A stretch of DNA of 64,000 nucleotides from Anseranas semipalmata (GCA_013399115.1 VXAA01007270.1:569257-633256), one strand, 5' to 3'. Positions 40,600 through 54,400 are shown, counted from the first letter of the stretch. The notes: a model not told the origin generated them from the sequence alone. Numbers and translations: made by a program.

Positions 40600-41290
40600 T
40601 ACCCCATCCATAATGTGTGATTTATTTGGATTCATTGCTCGTTCAAACTGCATTTTAGGAACTCGGGGAAGCAGATGCTAGTTTTTAGACCAATATAAAC
40701 CACTAGGCGCTCTGTTAAAGGAAGAACTGCCAAAAATTATGATCAGGTTCCTATGGTTCCTGGCATAGAGAAAGCTGCCTGGATTTGGTTCCCATTAGTA
40801 ATTTAGCATTTTCAGTATTTTTGTTGCTTCTGTTGCTTCATTCAGCTAATTGCCAGGATCTTGAAAACTCTTATTCCATGGAGACAAATGCTATATTATT
40901 TTTTTTCCGAGCACTGTTAAATCAGCAGGAGTTAATTGTATGCAATGTTATAATAGCAGTTGAAGTAATACGATATTATGTTTATGCTTCAGTTAAAAAT
41001 ATGCCAGTGGCCAAGCTATGTCAAAATGATACTGTGATTCTTCAGTCACCAATGAAAAAGTAATCATAGGCTCCAATTTGTTAGAGCATTGTTCCCCCCA
41101 CACACACTCCCCCACTTGTAAGTTCTACTTATTAAACACTGCCTTCTTTTTGGCTTCCAGCAGTGAAAAGTAGAAATGCCTCCGCACATTGGAGCCCGTT
41201 TTAAACACTTCCTTGGCCTAATTATTTCAAATGTTTGCAGACGTCTGTAAACACTATCAATCATAATGCATAAGGACAGCAACAATCTTC
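40600..41290. promoter_or_regulatory. candidate conserved non-coding cluster with inverted forkhead pair
   Basis: Repeat-free sequence dense in TAATT, TTATG and AATCA words. It includes GGCCTAATTATTTCAAATG and ACTATCAATCATAATGCAT next to the near-palindrome at 41,232-41,253. Such texture is typical of enhancers near developmental transcription factor genes. Support is sequence texture and motifs only. Confidence 0.33.
41232..41253. promoter_or_regulatory. near-perfect palindrome formed by two inverted forkhead motifs
   Basis: TGTTTGC, AGACGTCT, GTAAACA run consecutively. The 22-base block matches its own reverse complement at ten of eleven pairs, the exception being a G opposite T. TGTTTGC and GTAAACA are established forkhead-family core sequences (GTAAACA is the classic form) in inverted orientation, centred on ACGT. 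Confidence 0.5.
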
Positions 41291-44200
41291 ATGATAGCCA
41301 AAGCATGCTTTCAGGTCCAGGCCTTAACAAAAGTGTAGTAAGTTGTAAAAATGCACACTGACCTTTCAGCATCACGAATAACAGCAAGCCAGCTGTGAAG
41401 CAGAGGGGTCAGCAGCCATGCATTCGTTACCTTTGACTTCAAACTGCTTTGCAGAGGTATGTCACCAAGCATCTCACTCAGCTCTTCATTGCTGTGCAAC
41501 ATCTGCACTAAAATTTTAAATTTCCATTATATAAATTTTAACAGAAACCAGCATTCTCTTACAACAGGGTTGAAATCTCTGAGACCTGGCATAAGAATGG
41601 ATTTTTCTCTGAGGTTCAGAGTAACCCCTGAGTCATGCGGCAGATGGATCCAGTTAGCTCGAATTAAAATATGAGGAGAACATTGGGCTGGCTTGGCAGA
41701 GAGATACTGCTGCAGGGGTGGGAAGAGGGCCTTCAAGGAGAAAGTGTAGGAGTAAACCCTAGTACAGAATCTCATCATACTGAAATGTATGTTTTGTTAT
41801 TGAAATTCACCATCATGGAAGAGAGATTTTGAATGTTGTACTAAGAGAAAGATGAGTGACCCTCCCCAGCTGCAGGTATCAGGTAATTGCCTAATTAAAA
41901 AAAGATGCAAATTTATTTCCATTTGCTTGGGGGCCGTTAGGGAGTATCCACACTTTTATCATATCAACAATTAAAGACGTAAGCCAATAAATGGAGGATA
42001 GCTCTTTAAAAGTGTTTTAGAACAACCATCAAATCCCAGTTAAAATATTTTAAAGCATAGCAAGTGTCTGCCAAAAGGAATTTCTTTATATAAGACACAG
42101 GAACCCCTGCCCTCCTACATGTGAAGACAGTATTTACATGTTGTAAAGAACTACTGGAATGCAAAAATTAATAACCATATTGAAGAAAAAGAAAGGTGGC
42201 TGTTTTTTCTCTTTTCTGAAAGCTGGTAGTTACAGTAAGAAAAGCATCTAAAAGCACGTGCTTATAATCCATTTCTTGATCTTGTAATTATAGACCTGTT
42301 TTTTAGAGGTTAACTTTACAATTATGAAATATAAACGGAAATATTTCTTAGCTTGAAATAGCAATGCCCCATCCACAGGATGAAATAACAGCCCTATTAG
42401 ATAACCTGAAGATTGTAGAAACAAAGTAGCAACACTTGCATGCCTTTCACTTATCTTCTCTGAGTACAGGTAAGATATTCATTGCTTTTTTTTTTTTTCA
42501 AACTCTGAGTTTTTAGTTACACCCCTTAGTTTAAATACAGTAATTTTAATCAGGGGAAGGAAGATGTTTCACTTGTTGTCTCTGTTTCATTCTGCAGTTC
42601 AGGGCCTACTTCCCCCATCCCCCCAGTGCAGTTGTTCCCATCTGACAAGTACTTTATAGCATGATCTAGGTCTTGGTGGGGATAGTGTTTGCACACAATC
42701 AAGCAGGTGTTAAAGCTCCTTTCATCACACTAATGACACATAAGCATCTAAAGGATCTTCAATGAGAACACCTATCCAGCAACAAGGAGTCATCCCATTT
42801 ATTTTGTAAGTGCAGTCCCTATTCCTGCATATGTTGTTATTATGGATCCAAAACACAGCACTTCATCATTTCATCTTTGTTTCTCTTCCTCTGTGCTGTT
42901 CCCCCATATCTGTACTAGGGCAAGATACCAAAGGGGAAGACAGGCTCAGTCCCTTCATTTCCATTTCTTGCTACTCAGCACAAATAGCTCAGTGATTTAG
43001 CAGACACATAGGCACAACTGACTTAGCAGACAAGAAACCTGCCACCTAGAGTCCCCTTAGGATCTGACCGTATCTACTGGAACTGTTAGAAAAGAAAAAT
43101 ACATTTGTGTAACTGAGCAAAATGCAGTGGGAGTTTGATGCTCATCCAAGGGCGCATAGGAGTTCACCAGCCTTGTGGAGGGACAGCCTGGACCCCCATC
43201 AGCCTGGGCAGAAGGAAGATTATAGATGCAGGTTACACAGTTATTCTCTGCTGCCGCTTGGAGGAAGGGTGAGATTTGGGGTGAAGGGCTGGTCAGACCA
43301 CCGTAACTGCAGTGGAGGAGGTCTGGATGTAAAATAAGATACTTAAGGGTCTGTTCTCATGGTGCGTTAAGAAGGTGGGAGCTTGATATGGTCTGTTGAA
43401 TTCAAGCTGGCAAAATGTGTTTCTTTACAACTCCCCTACACCAGGCTGGTCCACTCATAATTTTCTGAAACAATTGCTGTTTACACGAAAGTTTTCCGTG
43501 CTTGGTCTTTCTCCAAAGGCAAATTTCATTGTCAGGTTTTAGCAGAAACCCTGCTGCTGCTGCTACTTGGGTGGGCACATGTAGGGAAGAAGGATCTTTA
43601 TAAAACATCTGAATTTTATCATGCAGTTAGAAAAAAAAAAATGGCTGAAGTCTGGTGCTTGGAATGAATGGAAGTCTTCACTAGTACCAAGCACAATTGA
43701 GCTTTTCCAGGGCAGTGCGAAGTATATATTGCTTTAACCCATTTGGTTAAGGTCAAGAGTGAAGTAACTCAGTATCCTGGCTGGTTACAGAAATTCTGTT
43801 CGTCCATGCAGAACTGATTTGAATATTGAGCTATGGTTCAGTGTTGTTGATTTCAACATGTGATGGATCAACCCCACAATTTAGGAGCAACCTCAATTGT
43901 CCAGAGAACTTGCAAGCCCTCCTGACAGAGTTGTGCAAGAGCAGAGGGTTAGTTTGTTTGGCTTTGTTTAATGGGGTTGTAAACTTGCCAAGCAAAGAGG
44001 CAAGCTACACATCAATAAGCACAACTTTTTTGAATTGTAGGACTCTACTGAGATCACAACAATCTTCAGGAACAGATCTTTTTAAAATTTGCTTTGGGTA
44101 ACATGTCTTTTTTGGGGTGTTGAATTACATCAAAGCTCATATTTCCATTACACAGTCTTAGATAAATCAGGAATTTGACTTGAGGCTTGCTCTGCAACTT

Positions 44201-44737
44201 TGGAAATAGTTTCACCTTTTTGTCTGCCTCTAAGACGAAAAGAATTAGAAATGGCCTGACAACAAATGCTATGTAAAGATAAGAAATTACTGCTGTTACA
44301 ATAGAAAGATGGAACTATATGAGTTACTACAAATACTTGGTTTATTTTTATTGTTGATATTATTAAATTAGTAGTTGTGGAGATCTGTAACGTTAGAGGA
44401 CTGAAAGGAAGAGTTTGACTGAAAAGGAAGAGGAAGGTGTCAGACAATTAAGTATCTTTATGGTCCAGTCCAAGAAAAATATTCAATAAAGTCATATTGG
44501 TGGTGGTATGGTAATCTTCCTGGTAGCAAATTTGGAGGTAATTCTGCTATCATTTCTGATTCTTATTATTATCTACTATTGCGTAAATACCAATCCAAAA
44601 GTGCCCTGAGTCAGTTCATACCCAAAGCAAACATCAGTATCCTTCTTGAAAGCATTCCAGATGTAACCAGGGTCGTAAAACAAAATAGAAAGTTGATGGT
44701 TTTATTGTGATGCACGTTACAATCAAGTCGTTATCTG
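41291..44737. other. intronic sequence, no gene seen
   Basis: Non-coding, AT-rich. It contains a T-run at about 42,486-42,499 and nothing recognisable as a repeat family or exon. Confidence 0.5.
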
Positions 44738-44861
44738 ACGGATCATCTGCTTTTTATGATCCGTGATGAGAAATATAGCTGTCATATGAGGAATAGATTT
44801 CTCATCATAAAACTTACCTCTGTAATTTCAGCACCTGAATAAGTGCTGCCTCAGGTGCTGA
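44738..44861. other. cluster of three perfect inverted repeats
   Basis: There are three successive hairpin-forming units. The first is ACGGATCAT (44,738-44,746) with ATGATCCGT (44,756-44,764). The second is TGATGAGAAAT (44,764-44,774) with ATTTCTCATCA (44,797-44,807). The third is TCAGCACCTGA (44,828-44,838) with TCAGGTGCTGA (44,851-44,861). Stems are 9, 11 and 11 bp with no mismatch, and loops are 9, 22 and 12 bases. The third pair presents inverted E-boxes (CACCTG/CAGGTG). I recognise no RNA family or transposon, and function is unknown. Confidence 0.6.
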
Positions 44862-47800
44862 TTGTGCTAGTAAACACTGTCTGAAGGGTGATTTCCCCAT
44901 CTGTTTCTCCTCCTTCCATTCAAATGTGCAGTTTGGCAACCAGTGTTTTTCTGCAGTTCCCTTTCCTTCAGCAGCAGCTGCTGCTATTAGAGATCTCATG
45001 AGGAGGCTGCTGTTGGATTGCCGGTGATGCAGGAGTTCACCTGGGGAAAGAGAAGTCTTTGCAAGGTATGTAGGTCAGTATTTCTGTAGATAGCTGGTAA
45101 AGCGATCTCTCATTGGGCAGTTACCTCTTTGGTGGAGCAAAGTACTTCAAGCCACTGCTGCCATCAGAAGAGTCTGAATTCAAGTATGTCATATAATGCC
45201 GGTTTCCAGTGTAATTAGTGAGAGAGTAGCTTCTAGTTTATGTAGATTTTGTATCTCTGCCTTGGTTAGGCTCTTAACTTGGCGTCTGGGTTAGATGTTT
45301 AAAATTACAGCTTTCAAACCCCTCGTGCCGTATTTATATACACTGTTTTCTTCATGGGAGAAAATAAGATACACGTTTGAGGGCATAGATCAAAACATTA
45401 GGTCCCCAGAAAGCTGCAATGGTTTCACCACTATCCGTAAGATTTCTTCTGTATAAATTGCATGGATGTTAAAAGCAAGGAAACCTCCTCGTCTAACGTG
45501 ATGATTGAACCACGGGAACAAATTTTCCTCTCAGATTTGTGTTGTGGACCCCCTATGTTTGGGAGAGGTTATATGCTTCAGAGTGCTGACAGACACTATT
45601 ACATATTGTGCTTTATTCACTCCGGTTCCGCTGGCCTCCAAACGCTCCGTGCATCTCTGAATCCCTCTGCCTCTGGCGCTTCTGCTGGTGAGACTCCCAG
45701 CTGGGGTGTGGTTTAGCTAAAATGGGTGCTTTTCACCAAAATAATAAATTATTCCTATACTACTGTCTGAAGAGCATGGATCTGGAGCCAATTTAGTGAG
45801 CATAAGTTACAATTGACTTTGGAAGTAATAACTTACACTTTGAGCTTCCTTAGATGTATAGCCAAGGAGCTGTCTGACTGCAAGTGTTTTTACACATCTT
45901 TCAGCTAAATTAGAAATCCAAGTGCAAAACCTAATGCTCAGAGATATCTTGGAGATCTGTGACCTTCCCAGAAAGACTTTGGGTCCATAAACCAGCCAGA
46001 GGGTCTCCTGCTTTCATATACTTTCTTCCCCACACGTGGCATATTGGTAAATAGTAAATGGAGTTTACTATATCTGAATTAATGAATCTGAGTATAATTG
46101 CCCCAGTCCTGGCAAGCAAACTCTGTTGGAAAGCTGACTAGTGGAGGGAGCCAACTTAACTGAACACCTTCTCCAGAGATGGGACCAAAGATTGAAGTAT
46201 ATATATTCATGTGTGAGAAAGGTAGAAAATCCTTAGGAGAGCAGAAAACAAGGATTGTGCTGGGCTGGGGAATAGGAAGACAAGGGTGGAGCCTTTAAGG
46301 GGCTGGGGGAGAAGGCAATGATGAAAAAGGAAAACAGTGTAGTAGAAAAAAAATCAAAGGGAAGATTAAAAGAGTCATGAATTGTAGATGCTGAGAATAT
46401 CCAAGAACACTCAGTCCGAGGAGGAACGAAGCTGCGTATGCATCCTATGTTATCTGTTCATGCCGAGAAAGAAGAGCTTAATCCAAACCCTGACATCAAG
46501 GAGACAATCTGCTGTTGAATTTAATGGTCTTTACATCAAGCTAGTGAAAAGAAGACTGAATAAAAGAGGTATTATACAGAGCAGGAATAATGGCAGGTGC
46601 GGACTGCCACGTTCATTTCTTCCTGTTGTTGAATTTGTGAGTTTATCCTGTTGGGATGCTACCAGCAGTGATGATGAACATTACAAAGCTTGGGTGTATT
46701 TAGCCCACTTGGCCACTTCTTGGCCAGGATCCTGTTGATTTCAGTGGGAGTTTGCCTGAGAACATGCAAGTGTGTCCTCACCAGAAATGGAAATCCGGAG
46801 CCATGGTATTCTGCTAGATAGCTTGAGCAGGTGTATTGAATTGCTAGCATGCTTATAGTACGCTGGTCAGCATCTCTGACACAGTAAGCTAAACACTTTT
46901 GATCTTAAATACGGAAAGTGAAGCATTAGATTTATGGGAAGGAGAGCTTTATTTCAGGGAGATGATGATGTTTGTGTGAAAATACAGAACTTAAGGCACT
47001 TGCCTGAGCAAAAATTACCCAATGAGAACAAGAACCATCTCTAAATGTGCTTTTAATATGTGGATTTGAATGTATTAAACATTATGGATGATGTTGCACT
47101 TATTTTTCTTCTTATGTAGACAGGCATGCGTCCTCCCTACATTGCATTCATTGTACTTTGTCTAATTCATATCCATGCAAAACAGACCAAGTAAGGGCAA
47201 ATTGAGTTTTTTGCACCTATTGGTTAGATATATACATAACTATTCAGGATGCAAAGCAGCTGAAAATGATGCCCTTCTCTCCTAATATTTGCATGCCTGC
47301 TGACCTGAAGGATCACATATTTCACACAGATTCTGCAGAATAATAATTGCAGATGGCAAATGCCCCATTACTTGTCTAGCTGGTCATTTTCGTATGCAAT
47401 TACCAGAATCACATGTTCAGTTCCAGTAACCATGTGTACAAAAAAAGGCTGCAGCAAGTTTTTTAGGATTTTTAATTGTATAGTCCAAAGTCTCAGTCTT
47501 CACTGCTGTGTTGTTTTATGCAGTTTTTGTAAGAGAACTGAGGTAGGCATGAGTTTGGTTGTTGGCTATTCAAGCCAGAGGAGGCATACATGCAGATATA
47601 TTGGTGGGGCCACAGGACTGCAGAATTTCTGCATTGATCTGCGTATGGTTTAAATACTGAATTTGATAAAGTCAACTAATGTGTCAGAAGAGATACACTG
47701 CACCCAGTGACCACCTGTAGCACACGGTCCAAGTAAGCAACAAGCAGCTTCTGAAATTTTGCATTTGCAGTACACACATCTTGAACTAACAATGTCATAG

Positions 47801-50800
47801 GGAAGAGTGAATCTTTGCCATAAGCGATTAAAAATCAGGTTGCAGTAGTTCAGAGAGTACTTAATTGGTGTTTCTCTTTTTTGCATATCGCTTTTCTCAT
47901 CAGTTCTAATACTTTTTTTTTTTTTCCTCCTCTGTAAACTTCTTTGCCTTAAAGGACTCATGAAGGAAATAATTAAAAAGTACACAGAGGAAAACTGTCT
48001 GAGCAGAAGGGGCAGAAATCCAAGATGGTTTAGGGAGGTGCCCCAAACACTCTTTTGGATTATTATTAATTTTTTTCTTACTATTATTTTATGATGTTGC
48101 TTATGTTTAATTACTTGTGTTTTCCTAACCCATGTGACAGGCATAATTTGAAGAGCAATAGTAATGATCAAGCCATGGAAGTGCCAGCTGCTGCCTACGT
48201 GCTCAAGCAAGCATAGAGCAGGCAGTGTCGGGAGACGGTGCCATCTCTTGATTAGATCTGAATTTCTTTTTCATGTTGATGAAAATGATCCCAACTGTTA
48301 TTATTTAAACATAAATAATGCCAAAAGATGCTATAAAAAGTCAGAGCTCTCTCTGTTCACTGCCTGTAAGGAGTAGTAAGTTCATGGGACTTTACTGCAG
48401 TATATGCTATTAAAATGTATAGTGTTTACTGTAAAAAGATAAAATTGGTTTACTTGGGTCTTTTTAGTGGAAACTGCCAGGCAGCCCATCTAGATCAATA
48501 TAATCCTTTTTTATATCAGTGAACAATGTCAGTCTTTACCTTTCCAAATCAAACCTCAAGACCACAGAAATTAATAGCTTTCCAGCCATATACTGTGTGC
48601 TAGGGTATTGTGAGTCTCATTTAGAATCTATAGTATCATTTTGGTTTGGGATTTTCTGGTTACTAAAGCCTTCAGTTGTTTCATGCTTCACTTGTGTGCT
48701 ACTGCAGCAAGATGTTAGGGGTAGCACTGCTGAACAGGCAGGATGTCATCAGAACGTAAAGTCTTTTTGGATAGTTCTAATAGTACATGGAGAAAAATTA
48801 CTAATTTGTGTATAGCTTGGTACTAGTTTGTAAAGTGTTGAGGGTCTGCTGTGATATGTTTGAAGGTTTTTATACTTGTTTTAAAAAATTGCATTGGATG
48901 ATGCACTCCTAAAAAGTTTTGATGGTCCGATGTCTTTTGGAGTGAAAATGAAATCAGGAAAAGAGGAAAGCATACTGCTGTAGGCTGTGCCATCAGTGTG
49001 CTGCAGGGTCCTGCCTTGCAAGTGACAGAGTGAATCCCTGAATGACAGTGAAGTGAAATAAATTTATGTTTGTTCTCTGTTGCCAGCCTTTACAGTCCTT
49101 TCATGAATACTGTATTACCCTTTTGTTTGGTTGGTTTCATAAAACAGAAAGTTCTGGGGCCCTATGATTGCACAGCAATCTCAGCTCTTTGACATATTAA
49201 GTTTTTGCTCTGATGTAGTATTTGAAGAGAAAATCTTTTGAAAAGCAGAATATTAAGTCTTTAGAGCACAGAAGACAAGTAAACCAGTAAACTCTTGAGT
49301 CCTGTTACTCCCAGGTCAGTAACAGGGGCCTGGAGGGGGAAGGCTGGGAAAGCAATGATTGTTTTTTAACATTACTAGGGTGAGCACTCGATTTAAGTGA
49401 GAGAAGCTATAAAAGAAAATCCAGGGACAAAACTAAAAATGAAACTTAAGACAAGCAAGGAATATGCAGCTGAGTAAGTCATCTGCTGCATCAAGGTGCT
49501 ATATGTCCACTTATCCTCAGAGCTGTTTGCTGCTGGGGGGCTTCTCACCTCAAAGCAACAGCAAGGACTTATTTGGGGCAAATCAAGCCAGATGCACTGT
49601 GACATGAATACTTCAGCTGTTTTATTATTATTAAATTTTATTATTATTACATTTTTATTTATTATTAAATTTCACATTTATCAGAGGGAAGTGGTGGGAT
49701 ACAGCCTGGAGTCTCTTCTTGCTCCTCCCTCACACTCCAAGGTGTTGGTCAAGTCCCCAAATCTTCATGTCTCCCAGCTTTGTAAAAGGAGGGTAGCAGT
49801 GCTTTCCTGCCATTATAATGTCATTACCATTGTTTAATTGTATAAAATGTGTATGTTTCTTCTCTGGAGGTCCTTCGTAGTCATTGTAGTGCTGCCGTAA
49901 AACAGTTCTATTTTGTCTTAATGATATTATGTCCACTTGAAGTCTTGCTCAGGTTACAAGTAGAATGAAGCTGCCAAGATGTTTATCTGGCTTTCTTCAT
50001 CTGCTTTTTAGATTCTCAATAGATACATGACAATTCTGTCATTCCTGGCTTTATGTGTTCATATGTATTGCCCATTATGTGGGAATACATCAAAGTAAAC
50101 CAGACCACAAGGTTTATCTGTGACCCACTCACAGAAAGCTGTGAGCTGCAGATATATTCTAACAGAATATTCAAGGAGGCACTATTTGACTTTGATAGAT
50201 TTTCAGAGAAAGGGCTGCCATTTTTGTGTTTGTGCAGTGTATAATGGGACCCTTACCTGGCATCCCTGTGCTGCCAAAACATGAATGAAAAATAGGGTTG
50301 CTTGTCTGAGGAACAGCTCTGTCTTTCGTATTGAAAGTTGGCAATAGACTATTACTGTGTGACTGGTCTCAAGAGACACTTTCCTGGTAAGGGAATCAAG
50401 TGATGGATGAGGCATCTCGCGTTTTAAACATTACACAGGTGAAAGCACTGGAGTATTCTGAGCCCATGCCCGTTACTGTATGTGTCTGAGTAGTTTGCTT
50501 GTTCTTTAGCAGTGGAACTAAAGGGGGTTTGGCAAGTAGGACCACTAGAAAATGCTAACTTTTTCCCTTCTGTAATGCTCTTTCATATTTGATTGCTGCA
50601 GGGTGAAATAATGAAGAATTTTTCTGGTAACAGATCAAAAATTCCTTTCTTGTTTAATTGAAGGTGTTTAAGCTAAGAAGGTCGTTGAGAGGACAGATTT
50701 AAAGAAGTGGTATTTGCATTTGGTGATGCTTTGGAAAGAAACAGAGCATATAATGCATGCTTTTAAAGTATATATGGTGAATGCACTGCCAAATCTGTGG

Positions 50801-51049
50801 AAGTTTATAGGCAACTACTGTGAACAGCAATAACAATAAATGAATCTGCTTTTTACCCCTACTGAAACTGGCACTGTAAGCTTTCGGAGATCTCTGTGCA
50901 TCTTAAAACTTATTTCAACAAAGTTTCAGCCCTGTCAGCAAACCTCTGCTGTGCTAGTGGTGATATAAATTGTCTCCCAAACCCTGCAATATTCGTCACA
51001 GAATTCAGAACCTGAGTGAAAAGGAAGCTGGTGCTGGTATGTGACGGAA
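44862..51049. other. intronic sequence, no gene seen
   Basis: Non-coding. It contains a T-run at about 47,912-47,925, an ATT/ATTT microsatellite at 49,620-49,672, and an old-repeat-like scrap near 46,700-46,770 (GATTTCAGTGGGAGTTTGCC). The 186-codon minus-strand frame at 47,650-48,210 lacks an ATG at its beginning and shows no domain. Confidence 0.5.
49620..49672. repeat. (TTA)n/(ATTT)n simple repeat
   Basis: Interrupted TTA and ATTT units over about 50 bp. Low-complexity sequence without coding content. Confidence 0.75.
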
Positions 51050-51490
51050 AGCCACTGGAGAAGAAAAAGGAACAAGTCTATGAGGATATGTAGAGAACAC
51101 CTGGAAAAAAAAAGAAAAACATTCAAGGAAGAAGATCTCTACAGCAGAAATGAGGAGAACAAAATCTCATTGGGAGGTGGTGTATTTTGAGAGTGAAAGA
51201 GGTGAATAAAGGCCAGGTTTAAGAGGATGTTTGAGAGGAACAAGAGAATAATCCTCAAAAGAGAAATGGAAGGAGATTGAATGACAGAAAAGTTGTGAGA
51301 GATGCCAAATTAGGATAGAATAATGTCCTAAAATGAAAGGAGGAAAATGGAATTTTGCAGAAAAATAAAATAACCAAAAATATGAAAGATTTAAACAAGG
51401 AAAATGAGAGAAATTAAATGGCCAAGGAAAGGGTAAGACAAAAGAGAACAAAATATTTAGCTTTTCTTTAAAAGAAAAAAAAAAAAAAAA
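51050..51490. repeat. purine-rich (GA) tract ending in A16
   Basis: About 430 bp in which the + strand is strongly biased to A and G (for example GAGAGGAACAAGAGAATAAT), ending in A16 at 51,475-51,490. It gives a low-complexity Phe/Ser/Leu-rich minus-strand frame at 51,167-51,451 that I do not accept as a gene. It may be a decayed microsatellite or a retroposon with lost body. Confidence 0.5.
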
Positions 51491-54400
51491 GAGGTGTATC
51501 TCCTTTATTGATTTCTTGGAAGATTCTGTGATAGGTTGAATGTTTGTTCTGAGAGAAAGTGAACGATAGAGTAGGAAAAAATATGATTTTTTTCCAGGCT
51601 TTCCTGGGCAGGAAATGTAATAGGAAGTTATTTTTATTAACCAAGATCAGAGAACATGCAGCAACAAACTACCAAGAATGTTGTGGAAAATCCGGTTATT
51701 TTTCAAGTCAGACCAGAAGAACCTGTGGCCATTGACCAGTAGGAGCCTAAGGCTCAGGTCATTAAGCAGCAGGATCAGTGAGCTGAATGGCTATTGGAGT
51801 CTGCGTGTCTTCAAATACATACCGACTGACTTACATTACAGACAAAAAAAAAGTCCTGAACACCATGTAGCTGATATTTGTAGCCATTCATTAATCACTT
51901 TATTGTCTGTTTTGTCTATCTAATCAACACGAAAAGTGGACTTGTTTGATTTCATTTGCAAATGTGAGACCAATTGATTTTATGGAGATACATCACTTGC
52001 TGGAGTCGAGCGGTATTTTTCCAACAAGACAGTCAGATTACACTGGCCACTATGGAGAAGAGCCAGAACTGTGAGAACCTTGTATAGACAGAGGCAAGTG
52101 TCTTTGGCAAAGTGTTTTCGGGTTTGTCTGGTGGGATGTACCCCTCGCTTCAGCGTGGCCATGATGCTGAGTGTCTTGGGAGGGCTTTGCTACGTTCAGG
52201 TTTCAAGTTCCAGGTGAATGTCATGCAGTTCTGCTCCATGGAGCATTATCTCTTCACATAGCAATGTGATAGCAACCCTCTGCTAGCCTTCGTGATGAGG
52301 ATTTGCACCCCAACTATCTTTTTCCAGACTGGAAATGGCAGTATGCACAAAGTCTAGTATAGATAATTAAAAGCTTCAGATGTTCTGCAGTGAAAACGAA
52401 GTGGGCATGCTTAACGGTTCATTCTGAGCGACAGTTCTTAGGGTTTCATAGAATGAACTTAAAAGGCAGGAGGAAGGGAAGCAAATCTATCTTTCTACCA
52501 CATTTCTGCTTCTGAACCCCCAGCTGCCAGAGGCTGCTGTGACTTGCAGAGCGTCCTTTCAAAAGCTGTGAGGTGCCACGGTGATACTCAGCCCGTGTCC
52601 CTTACACACGTGCAAGGGACCATGAGACAGGGCAGTGGGGAGCACAGTGCCTGTATTTGCAGCAATAGCGTATTTTTCCTCTCTAAAGGAAATATTCAGC
52701 TGGCTACTTTGCTTGGACTTATAAGTGGCCAGCGTTTTACCTTAGCAGTCATGGTTGAATGCACATGCAGCATAGAAATACATTTGTTTATAGACAGGAA
52801 ATGCATAAGCCTTTTAATGGATAAAGCGTGAGTTTGAAGCATTAAATGTGACCTGCTTTGTTGTGCGCCAGTACCTGCAAAGGGTTATTCTTTGTAGTGT
52901 CCTACTTGGACTCAAGCACTAAAGCTTTCATCAAAGTAAATCTGATTATTTTGCACATGGTTTTCCTGAAAGGATGTTATGATTTTCTAGATGTTTGGTG
53001 GCTGGTGATAAATTAGGCTTTTATGATGTCATGTGAAAGGCCACCACTTGGACTTCCTTCTCCATCAAGTGTGCTGGAGAATACATTTGGGACATACTCA
53101 GAATCAGAAATTATCCTACCTTGTTTTACTTTAACCCTTTTGTGGATCATTGCTTCCTTTGTAACTAGAGGTGCTTGGGCATGGGTAGCTTCACTTTTGC
53201 AGACAGGAACTCCATGGTATCCCGTCTTTTTCCTTGGGTAACAAAGTCTCAGCTCATGAGTTCCCTTTAAACCTTTAAAGGCTTAAATTCTTCCCATATA
53301 TTGTGTCTTCAAAAGGGTTTTCAAATCTGATGGGGGTTTTAGTGAGAAATTGGAATGTGGTGAGGGGTGGGGGGAAGGTGATGTGCCCCATAAATTAGGT
53401 CAGGTTTATGACCATGCAGAGGGAGGCTGTTTCTAGAAAAACAGCCAGCAGTAAAGGGCAGCATGTTGCTGCTTTGCCCAGAGAGGTGACAGGTCCCTTC
53501 TTCATCCCTCTTATTCCAAGGGAGGGAGAATTTACAACTGGTTTTCAAATAGTGAGAAATGACTAACCATTCTCCACACTAACTCTTTTGTCCTTGTAAA
53601 TCCATACTGCAGAGGAAGACAGGAAGAGAGACATATCCATCCCCTCTCTGTCCTTTTCACCCATAGTCTTACCACAGGCTTCGGGGTGACAGGTTCATAC
53701 GTCAATATAACATGCCAGGAAGGGAGTGTCATCTCCCCTGCCCACCCTGAGTCACAGTCAAGCCTTCAGAGCAGTGAGATGAGCACTGAACGCAGGTCAA
53801 AGAAAGCAATTGGCGATTAGAGGTGGGTTACAGTTTTCCGAAGTCATGCTCTTTAGATGAAAAATGACCTTTTGAGGAAATTAGTATTTTTATTAGGGGA
53901 AAAAATAACAGCACACCCTTCCAACTTTCTGAATATTATAATTTTATGTTAAAAAATGCCTTGCTTTTTTTTCAGAGATACAAATATTCTTAGGGTTAGT
54001 AAAATCACCAATTTATCCTCTGCGAGGTAGAGAAATTCACCCTATGGAGTAGTGATATCCTACTAATCATAGACCTGCATTCACTAAATTGCTGCTTAAT
54101 GCTCTAAAGGTACTTGGATAAACATCTACAGGTAGAATACAAGATCACTGTCCAAATATTTATTGGTTTGTTGCTTATCTTTTGGTATTCAACTGGCAAT
54201 GATAACTAAACCTACTAACATATCCGATGTAATTTGTTATAAATAAAGTATTTTTTACTGGAAGCAGAGGAGAAGCTAAGGAGCCTTGCAGCATGGATTT
54301 GTGGGGTTATCAGTCTTCCTGTTCATCTTGACGTGTCAGTCAGTGAAGACAGCTAACCCTAGGGGCCATATTCCATTTCCAGTCAGAAATGCAGACATTT

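Noticed and set aside
47650..48210. 186-codon minus-strand frame
   Set aside because: It begins with TTG, not ATG, has Lys/Arg-rich and low-complexity stretches from T-runs, and resembles no protein family.
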